From JAJFFW01 sp038534195 (GTDB lineage: Bacteria; Pseudomonadota; Alphaproteobacteria; Caulobacterales; Parvularculaceae), in contig JBCAXE010000004.1 of the NCBI GenBank assembly GCA_038534195.1, positions 1 to 64,000 of the forward strand: a DNA stretch of 64,000 nucleotides. Reading direction: 5' to 3'. The notes below the pieces were generated by a model. That model was not told the origin of the DNA. It saw nothing but the letters and a program-made list of their open reading frames with translations, and searched no databases. Positions 6,407 to 16,119 of this stretch are shown piece by piece (positions within the stretch are counted from its first letter, which is position 1; each line of letters starts with the position of its first letter). Position numbers and translations under genes: made by a program.

Positions 6407-9295
6407 TTGGGGGCTGATACGCCGGCCATCAACGTCTTTATCTCTTATTCGCGGGCGGACCTCGCGTTTGTGGATCAGCTTGTTGTGGCGTTGAGGCGCT
6501 TCGGTTATAATCCGGTTATCGACAGAGAGGGCATCTCGCCTGGCGAAGATTGGCGCTCCGGGCTCGGAGAATTGATCCTGTCGTCTGACTCCGTTGTTTT
6601 TGTTCTGTCGCCGGACTTCGCAGCATCGGAGATTTGCCAGTGGGAGGTTGAAGAAACCGAACGGCTCGGCAAACGCCTCGTACCTGTGCTTGCGCGCGAC
6701 CTTGAAGGCGCGGAACCCCCGGTTCAGTTGCAGAAACTGAATTATATTCATTTCTATGACGACGAGAAGGTCACGAACGCCGGTTTCGGGTCCGGCCTCG
6801 TAAAACTAGACGAAGCCCTTTCGATGAACGCCGACTGGATCAAGGAGCACACGCGCCTCGGCGAGCTCGCGGCCCGGTGGGAGGCGCGCGCCCGTCCCGA
6901 AAGCCTTCTTCTTTCGGGGGCGGAATTCAGCGACTTCAAGGCGTGGCGAAAAAACAAGCCGCCGCGCGGCGCTGCGCTTTCCGAGCTGCAGGCGGAATTC
7001 ATGCGCGAAAGCGAACAGGCGGAAGAACAACGGCGCAGCCTTGAGCGGCAAAAAATCGATGCTATGAATGCGGCGCTTAAAGATCGGGAAGACGCGCTCG
7101 TGAGTGCGGCGGCGGCGCAGGATAAGGTCCGGCGACTGAGCTTAGTGAGCATCGCCGTCGGCGCTGTTCTTACGGTTGCGGCTGTCGCAGCCGGTCTTGT
7201 GGCGCTCGGTAAGTCCGCGGAAGCCGACCGTCAAAGTTCGAAAATTTTTGCGGCGCAGGCGCGTGTGCTCAACGATCAATCGAGCCACGACAAGGCGCTA
7301 TTATTTGCGCTTCAGGCGGACCCTGATGGACCTGGCGGTTTGTTCGCCAAAAAACCTAACCCCCAAGCCGTCGCCCAATTGTTGCGCAGCTATCTCAATT
7401 CATCGTTGATCCGTACGCACCATAGCCATGAAGATGGCGTCGCCGTGGTGGCGTTTAGCCCGGACGGCGCCTTCTTCGCCAGCGGCTCCGGCGACGCCAC
7501 GGCGAAAATCTGGGACGCGCGCACGGGCGAATTGGCGCGCACGCTCGAAGGCCACGAAAACCGCGTGACGAGCCTTGAGTTCAGCGCGGACGGCGCGCGA
7601 CTTCTTACCGGCGCCGGCGACGGCATGATCAAACTCTGGCGGGTCGCCGACGGCGGTTTGATCAAAACCTATGAAGGCCACGAGACCTGGGTGAATGCGG
7701 TCCGTTTTTCGAAAGACGGTACGCGCATTCTTTCCGGGTCTGGCGACAAAACAGCGAAGCTGTGGGATACGGCGAGCGGCGAAACGCTGCGCACCTTCAG
7801 CGGCCATGAGGGCCGCGTTTCGGCGGCGATCTTTTCGCCAGACGAGGCGGAAATCTATACGGGCTCTGAATATGGCGTCTTGAAAATTTGGGACGCCGAG
7901 ACGGGGTTAGAGAGTTATTCGGCGAATATTCACGAGAACTGGATCAACGCGATCGAGTTTAGTCCTGACGGCGCACGGTATCTGACAAGTTCCGGCGATG
8001 CGCTGTTGAAACTGTGGGATAGCGCCAACAGGTCTCTGGAAAAAACACTGGAAGGACATGAGAGCCGGATTAATGACGCGGTCTTCAGCCCCGATGGGAA
8101 AATGATCGCCAGCGGCGCAGGCGATTTCGACGTGTTGGTGTGGGATGTTTCGACTGGCGCCATCATGGCGACGCATGCAGGTCACGATAGCTGGGTTTAC
8201 GGCGTCGCGTTCAGTCCTGATCAAACGAAGCTTGTCAGCGGCGCCTGGGATAACACCGTCAAATCCTGGGCCTTGCCGCGACCGGGCGAAGAACCGCCGG
8301 CTGCCGCGACCGATGCGGTTACGGTCGCGGCGACCAACAAAAGTGATTTCGTTTTGTATAATGACGATGCGGTTTCGGTTGCGCTCGCGGCGGCGTCAAA
8401 CCCCACTGAACCGATCGCACGGTTTAGTCACGACGCGCGAATTATCGACGCCGCGTTCAGTGAGGACGGAATGCGCGCGGCGACGAGTTCGGCGGACGGC
8501 GCCGTCAAGCTCTGGGACGTTGCGACTGGGCAGCTCTACCGCATATTCGCTGGCCATGAGCGGATGGCGACCGGCGTGCGGTTCAGTCCGGACGGCAAGC
8601 AATTGCTGACAACGTCCGCAGACGGAACAGCGATGCTTTGGAATGCCGATACGGGCGCTCCGCTCAGAACGTTCGCGGGTCACGAAGGCCGGATTAATGA
8701 CGCGCGTTTCCTGGATGAAGGCGCGCGCATCTTGACCGCGTCTGCCGACGCCCGCGTTCTTGTCTGGAACGCACGCAATGACGAAGAGCCTGCAACGCTC
8801 TTAACTGCTGACAGCCGCATCCACGCCATTGACGTATCGCCCGACGGGCGCCTCCTCGCGACGGCGCTCGGAGGGAACGACATTCTGCTTTGGGACCTGG
8901 CGTCGGGCGAGGCGGTCAAATCCATGGTCGGCCACCGCGAATGGGTGCGCGATGTGGCGTTCAGCCCTGACGGACGCTACCTCGTGAGCGGATCGCAGGA
9001 CGCCACGGCGATCCTGTGGGATGTGACGACCGGCGAGCCATTGAAGCGGTTCGAAGGTCATCGCGACCGCATCAACAAGGTCGCTTACGGCGCGGACGGT
9101 TCTTATTTCGTGACAGCCTCGGCGGACGGCAGCGCCCGCGTCTGGACCATTGACCCCATCCTGAAAGCGCCGTTGTCTGATCAGATCGCCCTTGCTTGCG
9201 AGAAGGCGGCGTCGACGCGCATGGAGGCCTTCTCCGACGAAGACCGTCAGCTTTATGCAATCCTTGAGAACGTGGCGGCGAAGCCCTGCGGCTGA
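6407..9295 (+). CDS. TIR domain - coiled coil - transmembrane - WD40 repeat protein
   Basis: A 962-residue protein starting with TTG, supported by GAGGAG eight bases upstream. Residues 8-105 are a TIR domain (VFISYSRAD ... SPGEDW ... VFVLSPDFAAS). Glu80 in CQWEVEE aligns with the catalytic glutamate of NAD-cleaving TIR enzymes. Residues 190-240 are a Glu/Arg/Ala-rich coiled coil and 244-267 a single hydrophobic helix. A helical linker (KIFAAQARVLND...ALLFALQAD) typical of signalling WD40 proteins follows. About 13 WD40 repeats (GH...V..V.FSPDG....SGS.D.T.KLWD) fill 340-925, with an insert after the seventh, consistent with two seven-bladed propellers. The tail (ALACEKA...YAILENVAAKPC) also matches such proteins. 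The role is probably defence or programmed cell death through NAD+ loss; that is inference from the domains. Confidence 0.85.
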   Translation: MGADTPAINVFISYSRADLAFVDQLVVALRRFGYNPVIDREGISPGEDWRSGLGELILSSDSVVFVLSPDFAASEICQWEVEETERLGKRLVPVLARDLEGAEPPVQLQKLNYIHFYDDEKVTNAGFGSGLVKLDEALSMNADWIKEHTRLGELAARWEARARPESLLLSGAEFSDFKAWRKNKPPRGAALSELQAEFMRESEQAEEQRRSLERQKIDAMNAALKDREDALVSAAAAQDKVRRLSLVSIAVGAVLTVAAVAAGLVALGKSAEADRQSSKIFAAQARVLNDQSSHDKALLFALQADPDGPGGLFAKKPNPQAVAQLLRSYLNSSLIRTHHSHEDGVAVVAFSPDGAFFASGSGDATAKIWDARTGELARTLEGHENRVTSLEFSADGARLLTGAGDGMIKLWRVADGGLIKTYEGHETWVNAVRFSKDGTRILSGSGDKTAKLWDTASGETLRTFSGHEGRVSAAIFSPDEAEIYTGSEYGVLKIWDAETGLESYSANIHENWINAIEFSPDGARYLTSSGDALLKLWDSANRSLEKTLEGHESRINDAVFSPDGKMIASGAGDFDVLVWDVSTGAIMATHAGHDSWVYGVAFSPDQTKLVSGAWDNTVKSWALPRPGEEPPAAATDAVTVAATNKSDFVLYNDDAVSVALAAASNPTEPIARFSHDARIIDAAFSEDGMRAATSSADGAVKLWDVATGQLYRIFAGHERMATGVRFSPDGKQLLTTSADGTAMLWNADTGAPLRTFAGHEGRINDARFLDEGARILTASADARVLVWNARNDEEPATLLTADSRIHAIDVSPDGRLLATALGGNDILLWDLASGEAVKSMVGHREWVRDVAFSPDGRYLVSGSQDATAILWDVTTGEPLKRFEGHRDRINKVAYGADGSYFVTASADGSARVWTIDPILKAPLSDQIALACEKAASTRMEAFSDEDRQLYAILENVAAKPCG

Positions 9296-9311
9296 ATTAA
9301 GCAGATGGCGC

Positions 9312-9998
9312 TTACGCCGCTGTTTTCGAAGCGGCGCCGTCGCGGGCCGCAAGCGAATAGCGCATGATCGATTGCGCTGGCCGGCGCGGGGAGTCGATCC
9401 AGCGCTTGATCAGGTGACCAAGCGCGAGGTCGCCCGACGGGTGCACTTGTTGATCCACCTCAGTGGGCCAGTCCCATGGAAAGATCTTTTCGGGTTTGAT
9501 CCCAGCCTTTCTGAAGGTTTCGCTGGTCGCCACGGACCGGACCCCAATGAAAGGAACGCGAGGCTTATTAATGAGGCGGCCGAGCAGATAGAGATTGAAG
9601 CGGCCACCCGCGGTTTTCGCGTTCAGATCAGTGGAAAAGACCGGGAGGGTGCGCACGTTCCGCCGCATCGCCCAGGCGAGCATTTTGCGGGAGACAACCT
9701 GCAGAACGAGGTAATTGACGCCCCAACGCTCAAGCAGGGCGATCGCCGCGTCTTCGTCGATCCGGTCTTCGGCGGTCTTGGGAATCCCGGCTAAGCGCAG
9801 CTTTGACCCGACGCTATCCATATAGGGCTCATCGCTGGTCAAAGAGCAAACGCCCGTCAGGTCGGCTTTTTCTGATAATTGTTCAACAATATCAGCATAA
9901 TAGCGCGCGCGGTCCGCGCTGTCGTGCGCATTTTCGTCGCTCAAATAAGCGCAAACGGCGTCATTATCATAGCCGACAAATGCAATTCGAATGGCCAA
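9312..9998 (-). CDS. Glycosyltransferase-like protein, apparently only the N-terminal domain
   Basis: A 228-residue protein. TTG at 9998 was chosen because GGGAG lies eight bases upstream and the next residues (AIRIAFVGYD) form the first beta strand. The layout suggests the acceptor-binding N-terminal Rossmann domain of a GT4-like glycosyltransferase: NYLVLQVVSRKMLAWAMRRN, then RFNLYLLGRLINKP, then SETFRKAGIKPEKIFPWDWP at the usual domain hinge. The nucleotide-sugar-binding C-terminal domain should follow but is absent; 40 residues later the gene stops against the convergent TIR-WD40 gene. It may be a truncated remnant or a stand-alone protein. The family assignment is tentative. Confidence 0.5.
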   Translation of the reverse strand: MAIRIAFVGYDNDAVCAYLSDENAHDSADRARYYADIVEQLSEKADLTGVCSLTSDEPYMDSVGSKLRLAGIPKTAEDRIDEDAAIALLERWGVNYLVLQVVSRKMLAWAMRRNVRTLPVFSTDLNAKTAGGRFNLYLLGRLINKPRVPFIGVRSVATSETFRKAGIKPEKIFPWDWPTEVDQQVHPSGDLALGHLIKRWIDSPRRPAQSIMRYSLAARDGAASKTAA

Positions 9999-10181
9999 AT
10001 CCAGCGCTCCCAAGCATTTCGCTGCACGTTACAGCAATTCGCGAGAGCGCCATTCAAGAATTAAGCCTGATTTTGCCGGAAATTGGATGTCCAGGTATGC
10101 ACGGTTGAGGCGAGCGAGGGCGGCTAATTTGCAAATCATCCGAATTCCAGATTCACGGTAACAAAAATTACCAAAACCATA

Positions 10182-10208
10182 TTGACCAAGCCGATTCGCC
10201 CCTATAAG
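10182..10208 (+). promoter_or_regulatory. Probable promoter of the str ribosomal operon
   Basis: TTGACC and TATAAG are separated by 15 bases. The surrounding pattern TTGAC ... CGCCCCTATAAG resembles the strong promoters of stable RNA and ribosomal genes in Alphaproteobacteria. The spacing is a little short. Confidence 0.5.
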
Positions 10209-10286
10209 AACCGCGCTTGCTGGATGACTGGCCGTCCTTTTTAGCGAAACGCAGTCGGGCCTAGCTATGAGAATTGATCTGTAAGG

Positions 10287-10315
10287 GCGGTGTTCCGCAA
10301 GGTTCGGAACCCCGC
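10287..10315 (+). promoter_or_regulatory. Stem-loop in the rpsL leader
   Basis: GCGGTGTTCCG pairs with CGGAACCCCGC (10 of 11 positions) around a seven-base loop. No T tract follows, so it is not a simple terminator. It may stabilise or regulate the leader of the str transcript. Confidence 0.45.
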
Positions 10316-10437
10316 TTATTCGCGTCTTTGGATGGTTGGCGTCTCAGGATGGTTAACGCCCTTCTCGAGGCCCCGGAGAGGCGAGCAGGAATGTTTTACC
10401 CGCTCAATCGAGCGTACTGAAGGAATTTGAAGCACCC

Positions 10438-10809
10438 ATGCCGACGATCCAACAGCTGATTCGCAAGCCGCGAAAGCCAAAGCGCCGCATCAATAAAGTG
10501 CCGGCGATGGAAGCATGCCCGCAAAAGCGCGGCGTGTGCACACGGGTTTATACAACGACGCCGAAGAAGCCGAACTCGGCGCTTCGGAAGGTCGCGAAAA
10601 TCCGGCTGACGAACGGCTATGAAGTGATCGGCTATATCCCGGGCGAAGGGCACAATCTTCAGGAGCACTCAGTGGTTCTGATCCGCGGCGGCCGCGTGAA
10701 AGACCTTCCCGGCGTTCGCTACCACATTCTTCGCGGCGTCCTAGATACACAGGGCGTGAAAGACCGCAAGCAACGTCGTTCGAAATACGGCGCGAAACGG
10801 CCGAAGTAA
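10438..10809 (+). CDS. rpsL: 30S ribosomal protein S12
   Basis: A 123-residue protein of standard length with MPTIQQLIRKPR at the start and the highly conserved TTPKKPNSALRK, the region of the decoding centre where streptomycin-resistance changes occur. The lysine there is the wild-type residue. GEGHNLQEHSVVLIRGG and LPGVRYHI are also intact. S12 monitors codon-anticodon pairing in the small subunit. It is the first gene of the str operon, with AAGGA ahead of the ATG. Confidence 0.98.
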   Translation: MPTIQQLIRKPRKPKRRINKVPAMEACPQKRGVCTRVYTTTPKKPNSALRKVAKIRLTNGYEVIGYIPGEGHNLQEHSVVLIRGGRVKDLPGVRYHILRGVLDTQGVKDRKQRRSKYGAKRPK

Positions 10810-10821
10810 GGATACTATAAG

Positions 10822-11292
10822 ATGTCACGTCGTCACCGCGCAGAAAAACGAGTTGTTCATCCGGATCCGAAATTCGGCGATACGACCATTTCGAAATTCA
10901 TGAATTACGTCATGCTCGACGGCAAGAAATCGGCCGCTGAGAAAATCGTTTATGGCGCTTTCGACAAGATCGAAGGCAAGTTGAAGCGGCCGCCGGTCGA
11001 GCTCTTTAAAGAAGCGATCGAGAATGTGACGCCGGCGATCGAAGTGCGCTCGCGGCGCGTCGGCGGCGCGACCTATCAGGTGCCCGTGGAAGTGCGCCCG
11101 GACCGCAAACTGGCGCTCGCCATGCGCTGGATCATTTCGGCCGCGCGCGCACGCAATGAGACGACGATGGTCGACCGCCTTTCGAACGAGCTGATGGACG
11201 CAGCGCAGAACCGCGGCGCCGCCGTAAAAAAGCGCGAAGACACCCACCGTATGGCGGAAGCGAACCGCGCCTTCTCGCATTATCGTTGGTAG
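10822..11292 (+). CDS. rpsG: 30S ribosomal protein S7
   Basis: A 156-residue protein starting MSRRHRAEKR, 12 bases after rpsL. It has the expected VEVRSRRVGGATYQVPVEVRP-type core (quoted in part) and the C-terminal KREDTHRMAEANRAFSHYRW. S7 starts assembly of the 30S head by binding 16S rRNA. In the classical str operon S7 also acts as translational repressor; whether it does so here cannot be told. Confidence 0.98.
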   Translation: MSRRHRAEKRVVHPDPKFGDTTISKFMNYVMLDGKKSAAEKIVYGAFDKIEGKLKRPPVELFKEAIENVTPAIEVRSRRVGGATYQVPVEVRPDRKLALAMRWIISAARARNETTMVDRLSNELMDAAQNRGAAVKKREDTHRMAEANRAFSHYRW

Positions 11293-11320
11293 ACAGAGTT
11301 ATATTTAAGGATCCGGTCCG

Positions 11321-13399
11321 ATGACCCGCACGCACAAAATCGAGGACTATCGCAACTTCGGCATCATGGCGCATATTGACGCCGGTAAAACGACGACGAC
11401 CGAGCGCGTTCTCTATTACACTGGAAAGAGCCACAAAATCGGCGAAGTGCATGACGGCGCAGCGACGATGGACTGGATGGAGCAGGAACAAGAGCGCGGC
11501 ATCACAATCACGTCCGCAGCGACAACCTGTTTCTGGAACGACAAGCGCCTGAACATCATCGACACGCCCGGACACGTTGACTTCACGATTGAAGTTGAGC
11601 GGTCCTTGCGCGTGCTGGACGGCGCTGTTGCGCTTCTTGACGCCAACGCGGGCGTTGAGCCGCAGACCGAAACCGTCTGGCGTCAGGGCGATAAGTACAA
11701 CGTCCCGCGGATGTTTTTCATCAACAAGATGGATAAACTCGGCGCGGATTTTTATAATTCCGTCGATACGATCCACGATCGGCTCGCCGCGAAAACCGTG
11801 ATCCTGCAATTGCCGGTTGGCGCGGAAAGCGACTTCGCCGGTGTCGTCGATCTTCTCAAGATGAAGGCGATTATCTGGGACGCGGAAGATCTCGGCGCCA
11901 GCTATCACGAGGAAGACATTCCGGCCGATCTCGCCGACAAGGCGGCGGAATATCGTGAGAAAATGATCGAGACCGTTGTCGAGCTCGACGAAGAAGTGCT
12001 GGAAGCGTATCTGGAAGGCAACGAGCCTGACACGGACACGTTGAAGCGTCTGATCCGCAAAGGCACGTGCGACGTTGATTTCCACCCTGTGCTCTGCGGC
12101 TCCGCGTTCAAGAACAAAGGCGTCCAGCCGATGCTGGATGCGGTTGTCGATTACCTGCCGTCGCCGGTCGAAGTGCCTGCGATCAAGGGCGTCCTTCCGG
12201 ACAGCGACGAGGAAGTGACGCGTAAATCGTCCGATGACGAACCGCTTTCCATGCTCGCCTTTAAGGTGATGAACGACCCGTTTGTCGGATCGCTTACCTT
12301 CTGTCGGATTTACTCGGGCAAGCTTGAGGCCGGTACGCAGCTTTTGAACACCGTTAAGGGCAAGAAAGAACGCGCCGGTCGGATGCTGCAGATGCATTCC
12401 AACAGCCGCGAAGAAATCAAGGAAGCCTATGCGGGCGACATCATCGCGATCGTTGGCCTGAAAGACACGACGACGGGCGACACGCTTTGCGACGCGTTGA
12501 AGCCGGTTGTGCTTGAGCGCATGGAATTCCCTGAGCCGGTGATCGAGCTGGCCGTTGAGCCGAAAACGAAGGCCGACCAGGAAAAAATGGGCATCGCACT
12601 CCAGCGTCTTGCCGCCGAAGATCCGTCGTTCCGCGTTTCCTCCGACGAGGAAAGCGGCCAGACGATCATCAAAGGCATGGGCGAATTGCACCTTGATATT
12701 CTCGTGGACCGCATGAAGCGTGAATTTAAAGTGGAGGCGAATATCGGCGCCCCGCAGGTGGCTTATCGCGAGACCATCACGCAGGAAGCCGACATCGACT
12801 ACACGCACAAGAAGCAGTCGGGCGGTTCCGGTCAGTTTGCGCGGATCAAGATGCGCGTCATTCCGCAACAGCCGGGCGAAGGCTACGAGTTCGAGAGCCA
12901 GATTGTCGGCGGCGCGATCCCGAAAGAATATATTCCGGGCGTTGAGAAGGGGATCAATTCGATCCGCGAAACCGGTCTATTGGTCGGCTTCCCGATCCTG
13001 GACTTCAAAGTCGAGCTTTATGACGGCGGGTTCCACGATGTGGACTCCTCGGTGCTCGCCTTTGAGATCGCCGCGCGCGGGGCATTGCGCGAGCATAAGG
13101 GCGAGCTCGGGCTCGCGCTTCTGGAGCCGGTGATGAAGGTTGAGGTGGTGACGCCCGACGAATATACCGGCACGGTCATCGGCGATCTAAATTCCCGCCG
13201 CGGCCAAATCCAGGACCAGGCGATGCGCGGGAATGCAACCGTCGTAAACGCCATGGTGCCGCTTGCAAATATGTTCGGTTACGTGAACAACCTCCGCTCC
13301 GCCACGCAGGGCCGTGCGAACTACACAATGCAGTTCGACCATTACGACCGCGTGCCGAAAGCGGTGGAGGAAGAGGTCCGGGCGAAGCTGGTCGGCTAG
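11321..13399 (+). CDS. fusA: Elongation factor G
   Basis: A 692-residue translocation GTPase of normal length. The G1 motif AHIDAGKTTTTER, switch region RGITITSAAT, G3 DTPGHVDF and G4 NKMDKLGAD are all intact. Domains II-V follow, including the QSGGSGQFARIKMRV and GGFHDVDSS regions of domains IV and V. EF-G moves tRNAs and mRNA after peptide bond formation and splits post-termination ribosomes with RRF. It is third in the str operon, 28 bases after rpsG. Confidence 0.98.
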   Translation: MTRTHKIEDYRNFGIMAHIDAGKTTTTERVLYYTGKSHKIGEVHDGAATMDWMEQEQERGITITSAATTCFWNDKRLNIIDTPGHVDFTIEVERSLRVLDGAVALLDANAGVEPQTETVWRQGDKYNVPRMFFINKMDKLGADFYNSVDTIHDRLAAKTVILQLPVGAESDFAGVVDLLKMKAIIWDAEDLGASYHEEDIPADLADKAAEYREKMIETVVELDEEVLEAYLEGNEPDTDTLKRLIRKGTCDVDFHPVLCGSAFKNKGVQPMLDAVVDYLPSPVEVPAIKGVLPDSDEEVTRKSSDDEPLSMLAFKVMNDPFVGSLTFCRIYSGKLEAGTQLLNTVKGKKERAGRMLQMHSNSREEIKEAYAGDIIAIVGLKDTTTGDTLCDALKPVVLERMEFPEPVIELAVEPKTKADQEKMGIALQRLAAEDPSFRVSSDEESGQTIIKGMGELHLDILVDRMKREFKVEANIGAPQVAYRETITQEADIDYTHKKQSGGSGQFARIKMRVIPQQPGEGYEFESQIVGGAIPKEYIPGVEKGINSIRETGLLVGFPILDFKVELYDGGFHDVDSSVLAFEIAARGALREHKGELGLALLEPVMKVEVVTPDEYTGTVIGDLNSRRGQIQDQAMRGNATVVNAMVPLANMFGYVNNLRSATQGRANYTMQFDHYDRVPKAVEEEVRAKLVG

Positions 13400-13486
13400 C
13401 CTCGTCGGGAAAGAAGTATTGCTTCGGGGTTTCCTGAGGCGGCGCCGAAAAGAAGTAGTTAAAGACGTCAGATTACGGAGAAGAAG

Positions 13487-14662
<1,176 letters not shown>

Positions 14663-14675
14663 GTTGAAAATTCCG

Positions 14676-14711
14676 AGCACGGAGCCGCCGCAAACGGCTC
14701 CGTGCTTTTTT
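14676..14711 (+). terminator. Intrinsic terminator after tuf
   Basis: A 12-bp perfect inverted repeat (AGCACGGAGCCG / CGGCTCCGTGCT) around a seven-base loop, followed by six T. It separates the str and S10 operons, but leaves only about 40 bases for an S10 promoter before rpsJ. S10 may therefore depend partly on read-through or on a promoter inside tuf. Confidence 0.9.
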
Positions 14712-14750
14712 GTCTTTAAAAGTAGAAATTAAAAAAACGGCGCTCACCCC

Positions 14751-15062
14751 ATGCAACAGAACATTCGCATCAGGCTCAAAGCTTTTGATCACCGCGTGCT
14801 CGACAGCTCCACGCAGGAGATCGTCGCCACGGCGAAGCGGACGGGCGCTAACGTGCGCGGGCCTATACCACTGCCCACGCGCATCGAAAGATTTACCGTG
14901 AATCGCTCGCCGCACGTCAATAAAAAATCGCGCGAGCAATTCGAAATGCGCACCCACAAGCGGATGCTCGACATTGTCGATCCGACGCCGCAGACCGTGG
15001 ATGCGTTGATGAAGCTCGACCTCTCGGCTGGTGTCGATGTCGAAATACGTCTTGGCGCCTAA
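14751..15062 (+). CDS. rpsJ: 30S ribosomal protein S10
   Basis: A 103-residue protein with the conserved IRIRLKAFDHRVLD opening, GPIPLPTRIERFTVNRSPHV and the C-terminal DVEIRLGA. S10 is part of the 30S head and also the NusE transcription antitermination factor. It is the first gene of the S10 operon. The bases before the ATG (GGCGCTCACCCC) contain no good ribosome-binding site, odd for such a highly expressed gene. Confidence 0.97.
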   Translation: MQQNIRIRLKAFDHRVLDSSTQEIVATAKRTGANVRGPIPLPTRIERFTVNRSPHVNKKSREQFEMRTHKRMLDIVDPTPQTVDALMKLDLSAGVDVEIRLGA

Positions 15063-15096
15063 GCGATCAGGCAAAAAGGCATAAGGAGAAACGAAG

Positions 15097-16119
15097 ATGC
15101 GTGCTGGAGAAAGAACTGGCCTCATCGCTAAAAAGGTGGGCATGACCCGCGTTTATCGTGAAGACGGCGAACACGTGCCGGTCACGGTGATGCAGCTCGA
15201 CCAGTGTCAGGTCGTTGGTCAACGCAATGACGACAAGCACGGCTACACAGCGCTGCAACTCGGCGCCGGCGAAAAGAAAGCCAAACGCGTCAACAAAGCG
15301 GAGCGCGGCTACTTTGCGGCGGTCAATGTGGCGCCGAAAGCCAAGCTTGTTGAGTTTCGCGTTGACGCCGAAAACATGATCGATGTGGGCGCCGAGCTTT
15401 CCGCTGAACATTTCGTGCCGGGACAAAAAGTCGACATTACCGGCACCACGATCGGTAAAGGCTTCGCCGGCGCCATGAAGCGGCACAATTTCGGCGGCTT
15501 GCGCGCGACGCACGGCGTCTCGATCTCGCACCGCTCGCACGGCTCGACCGGTCAATGCCAGGATCCGGGCAAGGTCTTCAAAGGCAAGAAGATGGCCGGT
15601 CATATGGGCGCGCGCCGTCAGACGGCTCAAAATCTTGAAGTGGTCCGCACGGACGCCGATCGCGGCCTGATCCTGATCAAGGGGGCGGTGCCGGGTCCAA
15701 AGGGCGGCTGGGTGCTGATCAAGGACGCGGTGAAAAAACCGTTGCCGGAAGATGCGCCGAAACCGGGCGCCCTCCTTGAGAGGAAAGCGCCGGAAGCGGC
15801 TGCAGGCGACGCGCCGTCAGGCGACTATCAGTTCGACGACGCGGTTGATCTCATTGTCCTGATTGACGGCATCGGCGACAAAACGGCTGATGCGCTGAAA
15901 GCGGAAGGCGTTGAGAAGCTGACGCAGCTTGTGGCGCTGTCCGACGATGATCGCGCTGCGCTGTATGAGAAACTCGAAGTAGCCGAGCAAGCTGAGAAGC
16001 AGGAATGGCTCGTTCAGGCGCAGGAAATGATCGACGGCAATCCGCCGCGCGCGAAAGTTGATCAGGACGCTGTTGCTAAAATCCGTGCTGCTTCAGCGAA
16101 AGATGAGGGTGCTGAATAA
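15097..16119 (+). CDS. rplC: 50S ribosomal protein L3 with a helix-hairpin-helix C-terminal extension
   Basis: The first 215 residues are ordinary L3, including TGTTIGKGFAGAMKRHNF and GSTGQCQDPGKVFKGKKMAG, which binds 23S rRNA near the peptidyl-transferase centre. The protein has 340 residues against about 210 in most bacteria. The extra part starts with a Pro/Ala linker and then, from about residue 252, LIVLIDGIGDKTADALKAEG, a helix-hairpin-helix pattern, followed by QEWLVQAQEMIDG. A similar module is known as a tail on some alphaproteobacterial ribosomal proteins such as L21. The stop overlaps the rplD start (TAATG). Confidence 0.95.
   Translation: MRAGERTGLIAKKVGMTRVYREDGEHVPVTVMQLDQCQVVGQRNDDKHGYTALQLGAGEKKAKRVNKAERGYFAAVNVAPKAKLVEFRVDAENMIDVGAELSAEHFVPGQKVDITGTTIGKGFAGAMKRHNFGGLRATHGVSISHRSHGSTGQCQDPGKVFKGKKMAGHMGARRQTAQNLEVVRTDADRGLILIKGAVPGPKGGWVLIKDAVKKPLPEDAPKPGALLERKAPEAAAGDAPSGDYQFDDAVDLIVLIDGIGDKTADALKAEGVEKLTQLVALSDDDRAALYEKLEVAEQAEKQEWLVQAQEMIDGNPPRAKVDQDAVAKIRAASAKDEGAE

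Larger units (their letters stand above)
10014..10437 (+). other. Long leader region upstream of rpsL, no gene
   Basis: These 424 bases before rpsL hold no credible coding region. They contain a probable promoter (10182-10208), a strong stem-loop (10287-10315) and a weaker pairing of GGCGT with ACGCC near 10338-10360, where GGATGGTT also occurs twice. The transcribed leader would be about 220 bases, long for a ribosomal operon. Confidence 0.6.

Noticed and set aside
11132..12868. 578-codon minus-strand open frame opposite fusA
   Set aside because: It mirrors the codon pattern of fusA and matches no domain. Long antisense frames are expected in GC-rich coding DNA.
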